From the NCBI GenBank assembly GCA_039545355.1, contig BCJJ01000015.1, forward strand, positions 310,001 to 374,000: a DNA stretch of 64,000 nucleotides, in the 5' to 3' direction. This DNA comes from Trichosporon coremiiforme (Eukaryota > Basidiomycota > Tremellomycetes > Trichosporonales > Trichosporonaceae). This document shows, in pieces, positions 1-11,275 of this stretch (positions are counted from its first letter, which is position 1; each line of letters opens with the position of its first letter). The notes below the pieces were generated by a model. That model searched no databases. It was not told where the DNA came from and was given only the letters and a program-made list of their open reading frames with translations. The position numbers and the translations under genes are program-made.

Positions 1-2
1 TC

Positions 3-3000
3 ATTGCGCGGTCACCCTCACCGTCACCCTTCTCCACCACTTCCCCATTCGCGAACGGAACATCAGTACGCAACACACCTTCCCCCTCCTACCTCGCGGC
101 AGCACGCAGCAGCAGCCTCTCCGTCGACACGATCGAAAGCGATGGGACTTTACGCGCCCCAACCCTTAACACAGGTGGCGATGGGATACTCAAGCTCGGT
201 CAGGACGATCCCCCCGAGATGTTTAGGGCGCAGCTCGAATGGCTCTACACTGGCGAGGGGTTCGGAGACGTCGTCGAGTGGATCAGCGGAGACGGCGCTG
301 CCGGTCCCGGCGGTGCTGGTAATCTCCGCGATTCATTAGGAAGAAGAGGTAACCTCGCAGAGCGAAGAGACAAGCTGGGTAACGACCTCACCTACATGTG
401 GACCAGCAAGCTCTACTGCGATGTGCGGATACACCTCGAAGCTCCCGAGAGCGACGGATACGGGTCAGACACGTCGGGAGCCTCGGACGACTCTCTCGCC
501 GAGACCGTGATCTTCACTGCCCACAGATTCATGCTCGTATCCCGATCACCTTACTTCGCGTCGGTCCTCCTCAATCCTTCCTCTTTCCGACCAGCAACCG
601 CCGACGTTCACCTTCCTACCCCTCCCTTCACCCCAGCAGCCCTCCATTTCTGTCTTGGCTGGATCTACGCAGGCCACCTCGACTTCTCTAACCGCTCCTT
701 CGATCTCTCTACCGCTCTTCAGATTCACCGTGCTGCGGCTTACCTCCAGCTGGACTCACTCGTCTCAGAAATAGAATCGCGGCTCGTCTACGACTTTTGC
801 GATAACATGGACTGGGACCGGTGTCATTGCCGACGGTGTCTCAGCCGCGTTCCTCGCGTGTGGCATTTCACCTGCGCGCCTGACGTCGGCGCGCTCGATC
901 TGCACAAGCGAGCACGCCGCTTCATGATCGCCGGGTGGACAGATGCTTGGGGAAGAGAAGTCGGATCAGCAGACAAGAAGGACAGAGACGACCTGGTGAG
1001 AGATCTCGCCAGAACGTTGGCGCCGGGGAGCGTCATTGCCGTGTTTCGAGGCGTGGCGCGACTACGCCGTCGCATGAGCCAAGCCATCCGCTCCAAAGGT
1101 CCCGACGCCGCAGGCTGGACGGATGCCGTCGGAGAGATGGTTGATCAGATCGAGAAGCGCGCCCGCGACCTCATCTCTACCCACTTTGTCGCCGTGTGCG
1201 AGAGCAAGGAGCTCTGGGACGCGCTGAACGGAGTCGGAATGAACGAAGACGCCCTTGACGCCGTGCTCGCCGAGATGGTCGAGATTGCGGGACGCCCAAC
1301 GACATCGGTGGAGGCGCCACGCATGTACCAGACTATCGTGTCGTCGCTTCTCCTCAAGGTCAATCCCGAGACCTTGCAGCCCATGCTCAGGACAGGGTCA
1401 CAAGCGCGACACAAGATAGAGCAGACGAAAGAGGGCGTTTTGTCACACATCCGACGGCGCTGGATGGGCATTAAGGACGCTGCGGGATTCGTCGGTTTGG
1501 AGCCCTGGTCGCTCAAGGAAATCAGCGACGAGTTGGATTTACCCATGGACGATCTCCTAGGGGTAGCGTTTCCACGCTCCAGTGCCGGCTTTCCTCGAAC
1601 AGCATCCACTGCTACTGGACTCGCAGACTCGAACAGCTCGGCAGGAGGGTCTCGTGCAGCGTCACGTGCAGACCGTCAATCTCGATCGTCCGTCGACCAG
1701 GCTTCTGAGATCTCGTCAGGCAGTCAGACGAGCCAGGGGCCGGGACATGCGAACCGAGCGTCCGTGTCGACCCTCCGAGGCGTCGAGACGCCAGAGCCAT
1801 CAGAACGCAATGGTCTCCGGAGACTTCGACTTTCCAGTTCAGCATCCAGCGCGTCTGTTACATCGTCGCGTGCAGCCTCAAGAGCAGCTGCCGCGTCACA
1901 GTCTAGTAGACAGACACCAACGTCGTCCGGCCCGACGCCGCGAAGCCCCACGGCAGCCTCGAAGACCCTCGTCATTTCCGTCGGATCCCGGAATCGTGTC
2001 TCTCCTTCTCTGGGCAGCCCCAACAGCCCCACCCCGACCGTTATGAGCGGACCGCCGCGACCACTCCTCACCGGTAAGCGGCCAGTTTCCAAGCTGAAGA
2101 GCGACAGCGAGAAGAATGGCGACTCCCCATCCCCACGAGCCGGCCCTTCCACGTTACGTCACCAGTCATCGATGAGCTCCGTGCGATCTACGCCATCCGC
2201 TAAGACTCCGACAGTCGCCAGAATCCCCACCACTAGGGCTTCCGTTTCAAGTAGAACCGCGACGTCCAGCAACGCGTCAGCCAAATCGACAGCGCGACCC
2301 ACCCCTGCAAACAAATCACCCACAAAAGCAGTCAGCAAGTCACCGACGAAGGCTGCAACTTCGAGTCGGCCGTCCTTATCGTCATCACGACCGGGTGCTC
2401 GTCTCAGGACAGCCTCGACGCCTAATACCGCGGCGGCCGGGAAGACGGCGACACCGACCACACGCCCGATAAGTCACTCTCGCACCTCGTCCGTTGCAAG
2501 TGCGTCCACGGCATCATCAGCCGCGAGGGCGGCGGCGACAACTCCCGCATCGCATTCACGAACGTCCTCGGTCAGTTCGTCAACCGCGGTGAGACCGACC
2601 ACGGCAGTACGCAACTCCCGTGCGTCATCGACAGCCAGCGTGACGACACGACCGACGCCAGCAAGGGTCACCACGGGATCTTCCTCCAGCTCCGCATCAC
2701 ACTCCCGCAACGCATCGGTGACGAGCGCCGCGAACAGCGCGAGGACACCGCTCTCGGGTGGACCGCCAGCACGAATAACGAGGGATAGTGCCCACTCGCG
2801 AAACGGTTCGCTGACCAGCCTTCGAAGCTTCAAGAGTGCGAAGTCGACGGAATCGACGACTGCCACGCCCAAAGCTACGCCGAGATCTGGTATGACGAAG
2901 AGTGCCTCCATGATGAGTGTGCGAAGTACAAAGTCTACGACGCGGCCGACGGAAACGCCCAAGCCAGCGCCATCTCGAGCAAGCACCGGTTCGACAGCGC

Positions 3001-5465
3001 CCTCCGAGCTGAAAACGTTCCGCACTCGATCAGTGTCCATGGCGAATCTTAAGACGACGGCCCCAACACCGCGGTCGAGTTTGCCACCTTCCACCACGAA
3101 GACTGCGGCGGCGACACCGAAGCCGGGAACTAGCGCTCCCCGACCGCGCCCGTCAACTGCAAGTAGTACTCGGGTGCGCACCAATTCGACTGCCTCGTCA
3201 ACGGCGACTGGTACCGGCACGAGGGCTCGCCCACGCACGTCATCACTGGCGAGTACGCGATCCCACGCAACTATTGCCGAGGACCCGGACTTACCGCCCT
3301 TACCAGGTGATGCCAAGGACAACGTCCGTGCGACGCGAACTCGAACCATGTCGATGGCAAGCGCTGCCTCCCGAGCTTCGACGTCGACGGCGGCGTCTGG
3401 AGCGGAGGAAGTTAGGCCAGTGTCGAGGACCGTCCGGTCGCGTAGCTCTTCAACGGCCGCGACGCCGACCCCAGCTGGCCGAGGCAGGGCTGCCCAGCCT
3501 TCGACGACGCTGTCCCCTCTCACCCCGACGGATGCTGGTCCGGGCAACATGGCGCGTGACCAGGTGACTCCGAAGGCAGCCGCAAAGCCCACTGCTCCCA
3601 GTAAGGCAGGGACATTGCGGCCGTCGACGTCTTCGAGGAACATCAGTCGTAGTGTGTCTGAGTCCACCCTCAAGCCGTCCAACTCTGCCAGGTCGCTGTC
3701 GAGCAAGACGAGCCGCGACTCTGGCGCGGTGACCCCAAAGGCTTCGAACGTGAAGGCGTCTTTAGAGCCCGCGACCCCAACAGCGCCCAAGCAGCGCTCG
3801 GTCTCGGCCAAGGTTGCCACTTCTCACACGAGTGGCACTCCTCGACGAAGCACTTCGGGCTTGTCGCCCGTAACGGCTGGTACTCCTCGTCAGCGTGCTG
3901 TTTCCGCCGGCTCGCCTCTGTGGAAGCGCGCCACGCCCGTGCCTCCCAAGGTTGCTGGTGTCGTCGGGCAAGACAACGCTTCTCCCAGGACCAGCATGAG
4001 CCCGAGGGCCAGCAACTCGCCATCGACAAGCACGGTCAGCAGTCTTAAGAGCGCAAGCCGGGGCAGATTACGCTCGTCGTCTGGCTCCACAGAGGGACCT
4101 TCCGAGGCTATCACCCCCAGGATGTCCGCGTCCGTGGAGCCCATCATCGCCCAGGAGCAGGAGGACGCCGCCTGTGCGCCGCCGCTGCAGAACGAGCCAT
4201 CGCCCGACTCCAAGTCTGAGCGGCCACCCAGCGTTCTGCTGCACAGCCCCCAGTCATTGGTCGTCCCAGAGGAGCCCCAGCAGGAAGAGCAGGAGGAGGA
4301 GCCTAAGGAGTCTACCGAAGTTACCACGCCGGAGACTGGGCCGCCGTCTGGCGTCACCGTCACATTGAATGATGAGCCCGATGAGCTGGACCCCCGCGTC
4401 ACTCCGCGTGCCACTCGCGCTGAGCGGGCGCGAGCCACGTCGGAGAGCACGACCCCGACTCCGGCCCAGTACCCTCCCGCGGCCTTTGGCGTTCCGCACC
4501 GGTCGGCGTCCAGCCCCGTCTCGGTGATCAGCGAGCAGCCGATCCGGCCCGTCATTCCGCCGCGCACTGCCTCGATTACTGTTTCGATCACGGATGACGA
4601 GTCTGACACGCGCTCGCGATCGGGGTCCGGCTCTGCGCCCCTCCCGATCCCCGGCACTGTCGTGTTATCCGACGAGCCTGTCCCGACGAACCTTCCCCCG
4701 CCCAGTGCTTACACAACCCCGAAGGTGCCTCCTACCCCACCAGCGACGTCGTTCTCGCTCCCGAACACGCCTCCCGTGCGACCGACTTCGTTAGCCGCGA
4801 GCCCCATGTCTGCGGCGAGCTTGCACAGCGTCTTATCTACGGCTCATGGCAGCCCAGCTGGTAGTGTCCGCTCGCACTCGTCGCCATACCGCCCCCATCC
4901 TGCGCACGCGTTCGACCCGCCTCCTCGTGAGCGCCCTGCGCCTGTGCCGGTCGCCGTGACCCCGCCCAAGATTGAGGTCACGGACGAGAACGTGCCGTTT
5001 AGCGGACGGGGCGTCAGCCTGCACGTCGGTATCCCGTGCATCGTTGCTCTGACCAGTCGACGCGCTCGCTTCCGTGCCAACGCAAAGTACCTTGGTACGC
5101 TGCAGGACACGAAGGGCCAGTGGGTCGGTATCGAGGTCGAGGATCTGGATCGGTTCGGGATCGAGACTCTCCCGACCGGTGCGCGCAACGGCGTGCGCTA
5201 CTTCCACTTCACGGTGCCGAGCACCCCGGCGCCTGGCCCGGAGGCACGACAGGTGCGCGAGATACGCCTCAGACGTATCGGTAGCATCGCAGACAGTCTG
5301 CCTAGAAGGCGGCTCGGCGCATTGGGTCTCAGCAACCCTAGTACGAGAAGCGCGAGCCCCTTCGGTGGCAGCAGCTACGTCGCCGAGTGGGTCGCGCCCG
5401 AGAAGCCGCGCGCGCTGTTCGTCAGGCCAGAAGAGGTGCTGTTCGTCATGGGCGCGGATCCATAG
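3..5465 (+). CDS. BTB/POZ and CAP-Gly domain protein (5'-partial)
   Basis: The frame is open from base 3 through the left edge, so the true start lies outside; the first internal Met is at 219. The segment around 190-270 (PPEMFRAQLEWLYTGEG) resembles the end of one BTB domain. A second BTB follows at about 380-780 (CDVRI, FTAHRFMLVSRSPYFASVLL, GWIYAGHL). A helical stretch (to about 1560) leads into more than 1,000 residues rich in Ser/Thr/Pro/Arg with recurrent SHSRTSSV-like motifs. A CAP-Gly domain lies near the C-terminus (about 5025-5215; WVGIEVED, then NGVRYFHF). CAP-Gly domains bind EEY/F tails of tubulin and end-binding proteins; BTB domains dimerise or recruit Cul3. A cytoskeletal, microtubule-linked scaffold is therefore inferred. 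No intron is needed. Stop TAG at 5463. I do not recognise a named orthologue. The 448-codon reverse ORF inside it is a shadow. Confidence 0.85.
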   Translation: MARSPSPSPFSTTSPFANGTSVRNTPSPSYLAAARSSSLSVDTIESDGTLRAPTLNTGGDGILKLGQDDPPEMFRAQLEWLYTGEGFGDVVEWISGDGAAGPGGAGNLRDSLGRRGNLAERRDKLGNDLTYMWTSKLYCDVRIHLEAPESDGYGSDTSGASDDSLAETVIFTAHRFMLVSRSPYFASVLLNPSSFRPATADVHLPTPPFTPAALHFCLGWIYAGHLDFSNRSFDLSTALQIHRAAAYLQLDSLVSEIESRLVYDFCDNMDWDRCHCRRCLSRVPRVWHFTCAPDVGALDLHKRARRFMIAGWTDAWGREVGSADKKDRDDLVRDLARTLAPGSVIAVFRGVARLRRRMSQAIRSKGPDAAGWTDAVGEMVDQIEKRARDLISTHFVAVCESKELWDALNGVGMNEDALDAVLAEMVEIAGRPTTSVEAPRMYQTIVSSLLLKVNPETLQPMLRTGSQARHKIEQTKEGVLSHIRRRWMGIKDAAGFVGLEPWSLKEISDELDLPMDDLLGVAFPRSSAGFPRTASTATGLADSNSSAGGSRAASRADRQSRSSVDQASEISSGSQTSQGPGHANRASVSTLRGVETPEPSERNGLRRLRLSSSASSASVTSSRAASRAAAASQSSRQTPTSSGPTPRSPTAASKTLVISVGSRNRVSPSLGSPNSPTPTVMSGPPRPLLTGKRPVSKLKSDSEKNGDSPSPRAGPSTLRHQSSMSSVRSTPSAKTPTVARIPTTRASVSSRTATSSNASAKSTARPTPANKSPTKAVSKSPTKAATSSRPSLSSSRPGARLRTASTPNTAAAGKTATPTTRPISHSRTSSVASASTASSAARAAATTPASHSRTSSVSSSTAVRPTTAVRNSRASSTASVTTRPTPARVTTGSSSSSASHSRNASVTSAANSARTPLSGGPPARITRDSAHSRNGSLTSLRSFKSAKSTESTTATPKATPRSGMTKSASMMSVRSTKSTTRPTETPKPAPSRASTGSTAPSELKTFRTRSVSMANLKTTAPTPRSSLPPSTTKTAAATPKPGTSAPRPRPSTASSTRVRTNSTASSTATGTGTRARPRTSSLASTRSHATIAEDPDLPPLPGDAKDNVRATRTRTMSMASAASRASTSTAASGAEEVRPVSRTVRSRSSSTAATPTPAGRGRAAQPSTTLSPLTPTDAGPGNMARDQVTPKAAAKPTAPSKAGTLRPSTSSRNISRSVSESTLKPSNSARSLSSKTSRDSGAVTPKASNVKASLEPATPTAPKQRSVSAKVATSHTSGTPRRSTSGLSPVTAGTPRQRAVSAGSPLWKRATPVPPKVAGVVGQDNASPRTSMSPRASNSPSTSTVSSLKSASRGRLRSSSGSTEGPSEAITPRMSASVEPIIAQEQEDAACAPPLQNEPSPDSKSERPPSVLLHSPQSLVVPEEPQQEEQEEEPKESTEVTTPETGPPSGVTVTLNDEPDELDPRVTPRATRAERARATSESTTPTPAQYPPAAFGVPHRSASSPVSVISEQPIRPVIPPRTASITVSITDDESDTRSRSGSGSAPLPIPGTVVLSDEPVPTNLPPPSAYTTPKVPPTPPATSFSLPNTPPVRPTSLAASPMSAASLHSVLSTAHGSPAGSVRSHSSPYRPHPAHAFDPPPRERPAPVPVAVTPPKIEVTDENVPFSGRGVSLHVGIPCIVALTSRRARFRANAKYLGTLQDTKGQWVGIEVEDLDRFGIETLPTGARNGVRYFHFTVPSTPAPGPEARQVREIRLRRIGSIADSLPRRRLGALGLSNPSTRSASPFGGSSYVAEWVAPEKPRALFVRPEEVLFVMGADP

Positions 5466-6299
5466 TAGGCCAGCCCCCGTGAGCAGCGGCAGCCCATCGG
5501 TGAAGGTGAGTGTGAGCCGACGAATGCTCAGCTACGAGCTAGCGTCCGCAACACACCAGCCCACCATCACTGTCGACTCTCTCGGCAGTAGTCATCGTCC
5601 TTGGCGACCCTCTCAGCCGTCCTATTACCATTCTCAGTCATCTCTCAACCCCTCCTTCTTCGCTTCGCCCACCCCCGACGTCGATACACGGCTCGCACGG
5701 CTCAACGAGCGCACCCGACAGCATCCTACACCTGCCATCTGGCTCGCCCACTCACGGCCCGGGGATCCAACAAGCCCAGCACGGCCGCGCGCAACGGTAT
5801 CAGCACATTCATTCGCACACCCACGAACAGACTCTCATTAGAACACGTAAAGGTTGACTTTGTATATCTTGCATACTATACCGTTGTTTGATTTCTTAAT
5901 GCATTGTGACTCTTAGTAGACACCTGTGGTCCGACTCAGCTCGGGCCCCGGCACTTTGAACGCCACTCGAAACGCAGCATGTGCTGACCGTTGCAATGTA
6001 CGTGTTGTGGGGTGCTCACAAGTGCAACCCACTGCATGAATCGTTCCTCGAGGCAGGGAGTGACGTAGGGTCAGCCAGGAAGCAGGGCCTGATTCGGATA
6101 TACAGCGTGGTGCCATGTGGACCGCTCGATTTAGCTTTCGGATGTTGCCGATCGGTGAGGTCGCCGTGCCAGAGAGCCCGGACGCGATCCCAACATGGGC
6201 GCAGGGGGAGACAGGCAGCGGACGCTCGCCGGACCAGACGATTACGAACCTTCCTTCCTTTCCTTCTTTCTCTCCATCGCCGCATCCACCTTCCCCAAG
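5466..6299. other. Intergenic: 3' end of BTB gene and carboxypeptidase promoter
   Basis: No gene is supported here. The last 60 bases before the ATG at 6300 are strongly pyrimidine-rich (CTTCC/CTTTC runs), typical of fungal transcription-start regions. This favours transcription starting after the in-frame upstream ATG at 6195. ORFs in this stretch overlap each other on both strands and show no domain. Confidence 0.5.
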
Positions 6300-8148
6300 A
6301 TGCGTCTTACTGCTGCAGTTCTTCCTGCGCTCCTGCCTCTGGCGTCGGCCTTCATCCTCCCTGGCCCCGAGGACGCCTTCAACCTCGCCAGCGAGTTCCT
6401 CGGCCACAACGAGACCCCCGACACCGTCCTTTCCCCCGCTAGCGATGTCACCCTCTCGTCTATCGGCTCCGAGGAGTTCTTCACGATCACCAGCGCTGAC
6501 CACCCTGTGAGTAGTACTGGTCTGCAGCTGGCATGGCCGGCAGCACAAGCTAGTCGGACTTCCAAGAAGCGGTAAGCTGATAAGCAGAATCACAAGGTCC
6601 GCATTAAGCAGACCGATGGCTGGTGCGACCCCGAAGTCCGCTCGTGGACGGGCTACCTGGACGTGACGGATGACAAGTCGCTCTTCTTCTACTTCTTCGA
6701 GTCACGCAACAAGCCCAAGGAGGACCCCGTCCTTATGTGGATCAACGGTGAGTTTTGGCGGGCGTAGTCGAACTGACGATTAGGTGGTCCCGGATGCTCT
6801 TCCTCGATGGGTCTCTTCATGGAGCTCGGTCCCTGCACGGTCGCGGATGGCGAGCCCATGTCAGCCAACGACACCAAGGTCAATCCCTGGTCGTGGAACA
6901 AGGAGGCGAACGTCTTCTTCCTTGACGAGCCCGTCGGCGTCGGATTCTCGACCTACCGTCACGGCCAGCTCGTTGACACCGCCGAGAAGGCCGGTCAGGA
7001 CGTCGCTGCCTTCGTTGAGATCGTGAGCTAGCGAGGCCGTGCAAAAGCTAATGACAGTTCTTCGACACGTTCAAGGAGTTCCAGGGCCGCGACTTCCACA
7101 TGGCCGGCGAGTCTTACGGTGGTCGTTATCTCCCCGTCTTTGCTTCTGCCGTCCACGACAACAACGCCAAGCTCGTCGCCAACAAGAAGACCCCCGTCAA
7201 CCTCAAGTCCGTTATGATCGGCAACGGTATCACCTCGTTCTGTAAGTGCGACACAACCCTGAGGGCGCTGACAGAAAGATGCTACGACCGAGTCTTACTT
7301 CGACTACGTGAGTACCAAGATATGGGGCTCCTAGACCTGTAGCTAACGTCAGCAATGCACGATCAACGCCGACCTGAACCACACCGTCCAGGATATTGGC
7401 ACTTGCGTTGAGCTCGCTGAGAGCATCCCCCGCTGCCACAAGATGGCCAAGAAGTCCTGCATCGACTCTCACGACTACACCGACTGCTCGATCGCCATGA
7501 GCTACTGCATGCTTGCGCTCGAGGGCAGCTTCCTCCGCGCCGGCGTCAACCCCTACGATGTCTCCAAGAAGTGCACCCAGCAGGAACTCCAGGACTTCCT
7601 CTGCTACCCCGAGACGTAAGCTACTGGCAGTGTCTCGAGCTAATACCCGCAGTCAGCGCATCAACAAGTACCTCGACCTGCCCGATGTTCGCATGAAGCT
7701 CGGTGTCGACAAGAGCGTCGGCGACTTTGCGTCGTGCAGCGGCCAGGTCGGCGCTGCGTTCAACCACGCCCTCGACAACACCGGCCAGACCTGGCTCTAC
7801 GTCACCCAGCTCCTCGAGCGTGGTGTCCGTGTCCTGAACTACGCCGGAACCCTCGACTTCAGTGAGTTGCTCCACGCCTTTCGTTAACTGACCCCAGTCT
7901 GCAACCACATCGGTAACGAGATGTGGATGGAGGCGCTCCAATGGACCGGAAAGGAGGGCTTCAACGAGGCCAAACTCAAGGACTGGAAGGTCAACGACAA
8001 GGTTGCGGGCAAGTTCAAGACCTACAAGAACCTCTCGCTCCTCAAGGTTTTCGGCGCCGGTCACATGGTGCCCACTGACCAGCCCGAGAACGCGTACGTC
8101 ATGCTCAAGAGCTGGCTCGACGCGGGCAAGATCGAGTCGGAGGAGTAG
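6300..8148 (+). CDS. Serine carboxypeptidase, CPY type (peptidase S10)
   Basis: Eight exons: 6300-6506, 6588-6747, 6784-7022, 7058-7241, 7279-7307, 7353-7615, 7653-7861, 7898-8148 (513 aa). It opens with a signal peptide (hydrophobic core to about residue 17, ending LASA), then a short pro-region. The S10 substrate loop NGGPGCSSS is near residue 123. The catalytic Ser is in GESYGGRY (about S221), the Asp in GTLDFICNHIGNE (about D429) and the His in [14 protein letters not shown] (about H486), so the triad is complete. Family knowledge: these enzymes remove C-terminal residues in the vacuole or outside the cell; a vacuolar role like yeast carboxypeptidase Y is likely. The pro-region is shorter than in yeast Prc1. 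Acceptor 6587 could instead be 6596 (both in frame). ATG 6195 is in frame but would bury the signal peptide, so 6300 was chosen. Confidence 0.92.
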
Positions 8149-8436
8149 AGCGCTCTGCCCTTACTTGAAGCCTAGACATAACTTGAAGCTAAAGAAGAAG
8201 TGCGCGTAATGTTAGAACTGGGACTTGTCAAGTAGTACATTCATTCTGATCTCTATGCACCGCTGCAGTTACCGTAACGCCCTTTCTCGCGACTCACCTC
8301 GACCATTCAGCCAAGTTGCCACCAGATTTGTTTATCCGAAAAGGTTCCGCACGGCGATCGCTTTCGTCACTGGCAATCTTCTGCGAACTTCGGTCATGAC
8401 AGCGAGTTGTAACACTCCATCTCTTCTCTCGGCGAC

Positions 8437-11275
8437 ATGTCAGAAGGCTTCCCGTCGCTGACGCACGAGCGGCGCGCCTTCCCGCTCCCGACCATCTCCG
8501 AGGACACGCTGCAGTATGCGCTGCACCTCCCGCCTACCTCGGACTCTTCTGCCGACAGTTCCGCGGATGCAACCGCGCTCGCGACGCTGATCACGTCTGA
8601 GGTGGAGTCTGCTCTGCCCAGCCCGTGGCTATGGAACAAGGACCAGTGGGAGCTGAAAGTCGTCCCCTCCGGCAACTCCACAGCGCAAGCCCCCTCCAAG
8701 CTCGAGGGGCGGATGCGTGTTGGCGACGCGGTCGACGACGAGTGGCTCGTTGTCTGGCTCCTGAAGCAGATCTCCGAGCGACACCCTGCCCTCGCAATCA
8801 GCATTCGGGACAACGACGGCGAGTTCCTCCTGATCGAGGCGGCGCACGCGCTTCCGGCCTGGGTCGCGCCCGAGAACGCCGACAACAGGCTCTGGCTCAT
8901 GGGCGGGCAGTGGTATCTCCTGCCCTTGAGTGTGAAGAGCAAGAATCCCCCGAAACAGCTCCAGGACGCCGACTATGACGAGACCGGACGAGCGATCGAT
9001 TCAGACGTGTACCTCGGTGAAGACAACGCCTTGACTGCCCTCCGCGCAAACCCGGAGGAGTACAAGGTGCCCGAGGGCGTTGCTGCCGCCATCGATTGGC
9101 GGATATCGAGGTGAGCCTGATGATCCTTGGAGAAGCTGACAACAGGTATCCCGCCGCGCTCAAGACGCACCAGCACCGTGCGCGCGCGTACGTCCCCGTC
9201 GAGGTTGCGCGGGCGCTGTACGCCGACCCGTCTCTGATCCAGAAAGCAGTCGAGGCGTTCTACGTCCGCGACCCTGCGCAATTGCGCTCCGCAAGCCGCA
9301 TGTCCCGCTTCCCGCCCAAGGACGCCGTGCTCACTTGCATGCTGATGACGCGGCCGGCCTACGCCCAGCTCGCGGGGCAGGTGTGGCACCCTCCCCGTGC
9401 TTTCGGGCCGGAGTGGCACGTCCCCGAGTCGGAGGGCAAGGACGAGGCGCGATGGCGCGATATCGGTGCCAAGATCGCCACCGGCTTCGAGATCATGTAC
9501 AAGGAGGGCGGACGGGGTCGCACTGGTGACTCAATAGCTGATCCTGCCGCCCTCGCCCAAGATCCGGAGTACAAGCGCTATCTCGGTGATCTGCAGAAGG
9601 CGGACTTCTTCGGCAATGAGCGCGAGGGCAGCGCACACTGGCAAGAGCGCGAGCGGCAGGCGGCACAGGGCTGGATCGACGCGCGCAGCGCCGATACACA
9701 ACAGGCTCGCCCCTCTTTTGCCGCGCTCGTCGAGTCAGCCCTGAACAAAACGGAACACACCGATCCCGCCGCTTACGAGGTCAACAAGGTCGACGCAGAC
9801 AAGGAGGACGATGACGCCTGGCTCGCGGTCGACCCGCACGAGCTCGACAAGCTCATGGCCAAGGTTGCTGGCGGTTCCTCTTCCAACCAAGCCAAGGTCG
9901 GCGAGGAGGACGGCAAGGCGCTCGCCGATCTCGCGAGCAAGGTCGAGGCCTTCGTCGGCGGGCAGGGTGACCTAGGCGGAGCTAGATTCGCTGAGTAAGT
10001 CTCACATCCTTCCTAGGCTACATAGATCTGCTCAAGCTGACAGACAGCGAACTTGACGACGAGGACATGGACACATCCGACTCGGAGGACGAGAAGCCGA
10101 AACAGCCCGAGCCTGAACTGACCGACCGGCAAAGGCAGGAGAGGCTCGCTGCACTCGTGCAACCGCTCGACGCGAGTGAATGGGGCCAGCGCACGCAGGC
10201 CCAGCCCGATATCGACATGGACGGTCCCGGTCTGGTCACGGGCTCCAAGGCTGGAGACGCCATGCTTCCGTCCTCGATGCGGCCGCCCCGTTTCGCGAAG
10301 CAGGAGTACGACGGGGTCATCAGCGAATCCTCCGACGAAGATGACGACGACGAAAACCTCGGACCGGAGAACAGTATCGGCCGCAAAGTCCTTGGCATGA
10401 AGTGGGGCGACGGTGCGCCGCGCTCTCGCCCCGACGACGGACCGAAGAAAGCTACTATCGAGGAGATTCCCTCGGACGACGACGAGGAAGACCGGCAGCG
10501 GAAGAAGGCGCTCGATCTCGGCGACATTGATGAGGAGATGAACCGTCGCGTCTGGGGCGGGGACACGCCCGAGGAGAAGGAGCAGGACAAGGACGAGGGC
10601 GACGTCAACATGGATGACGAGGAGAATGACTTCCTTGAGTTCTCGCGCAAGGCGCTTGGACTCAATGACGAGCAGTGGGCCGACATCCTGAAGGAGCGCA
10701 AGGACCGCGGCGCATACGTGCCCTCGCCTGGTGCTAAGAAGGCTGCTGGACCTGTTCCGCCGCCGCAGGCGCCCGCTCCGCCGCAGGGAGAGCCGAACCA
10801 GGCACTCAACTCGTTCGAGACCATGATGAAGGCGATGGAGGACGAGCTCGCGCGGCATAACCAGGGCAGGGACGAGACGATGGCCGAGCAGCCCGCCGCA
10901 CCCCGCTTCGTCAAGCCCGTGAAGAAGGACGCGCCGAAGAACTCGCCCAAGCGGCAGGGCGGCTTGATGCCTGGCAAGGGCAAGCCGACCCGCTTCCAGC
11001 GCCTGCAGGACCTTCCGTCCGAAGCCGACCTCGACGACATGGACGACGAACAGCTCGCCGCGATGGACGCCGAGCTGAGACAGGCCCTCGAGGGCGTCAG
11101 CGACGACGACGACGACATGCCCGAGGTCTCGCAGCTTGACGACAGCGGCAAGCAGCAATACGACATGATGAAGAACTTCCTCGAAAGTTACCGCAGCCAG
11201 GGCGGACAGAGCGGTGTCGTCGGTAACCTCTATGGGCGACTCGGCGAGGAGGCTCCAGGCAAGGAGAACAAGTGA
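8437..11275 (+). CDS. Ecdysoneless/SGT1-family protein
   Basis: Three exons: 8437-9110, 9146-9994, 10048-11275 (916 aa). The N-terminal third has the conserved SGT1/ECD signature: LPSPWLWNKDQWEL, VGDAVDDEWLVVWLL, then DNDGEFLLIEAAHALPAW and LWLMGGQWYLLP. The C-terminal half is highly acidic with DEDD/SDDD blocks and PxxP segments, as in human ECD, where the acidic tail is phosphorylated and binds the R2TP cochaperone and PRPF8. Family knowledge links the protein to U5 snRNP/splicing and cell-cycle progression; which role applies here is not visible from sequence. Introns of 35 and 53 nt carry GTGAGC and GTAAGT donors. The ATG at 8437 is the first in frame. It starts 288 bp after the carboxypeptidase stop. 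It is longer than animal ECD (about 640 aa) because of the expanded acidic region. Confidence 0.88.

Noticed and set aside
2474..3820. 448-codon minus-strand ORF inside the BTB/CAP-Gly gene
   Set aside because: Antisense shadow of a Ser/Thr/Arg-rich frame. The peptide is Val/Leu/Ala/Asp-rich with no domain, while the plus strand has BTB and CAP-Gly domains.
10013..11166. Two overlapping minus-strand ORFs of about 380 codons
   Set aside because: Both lie opposite the acidic ECD tail; their Ser/Arg/Val/Leu-rich sequence is what the complement of Asp/Glu codons gives.
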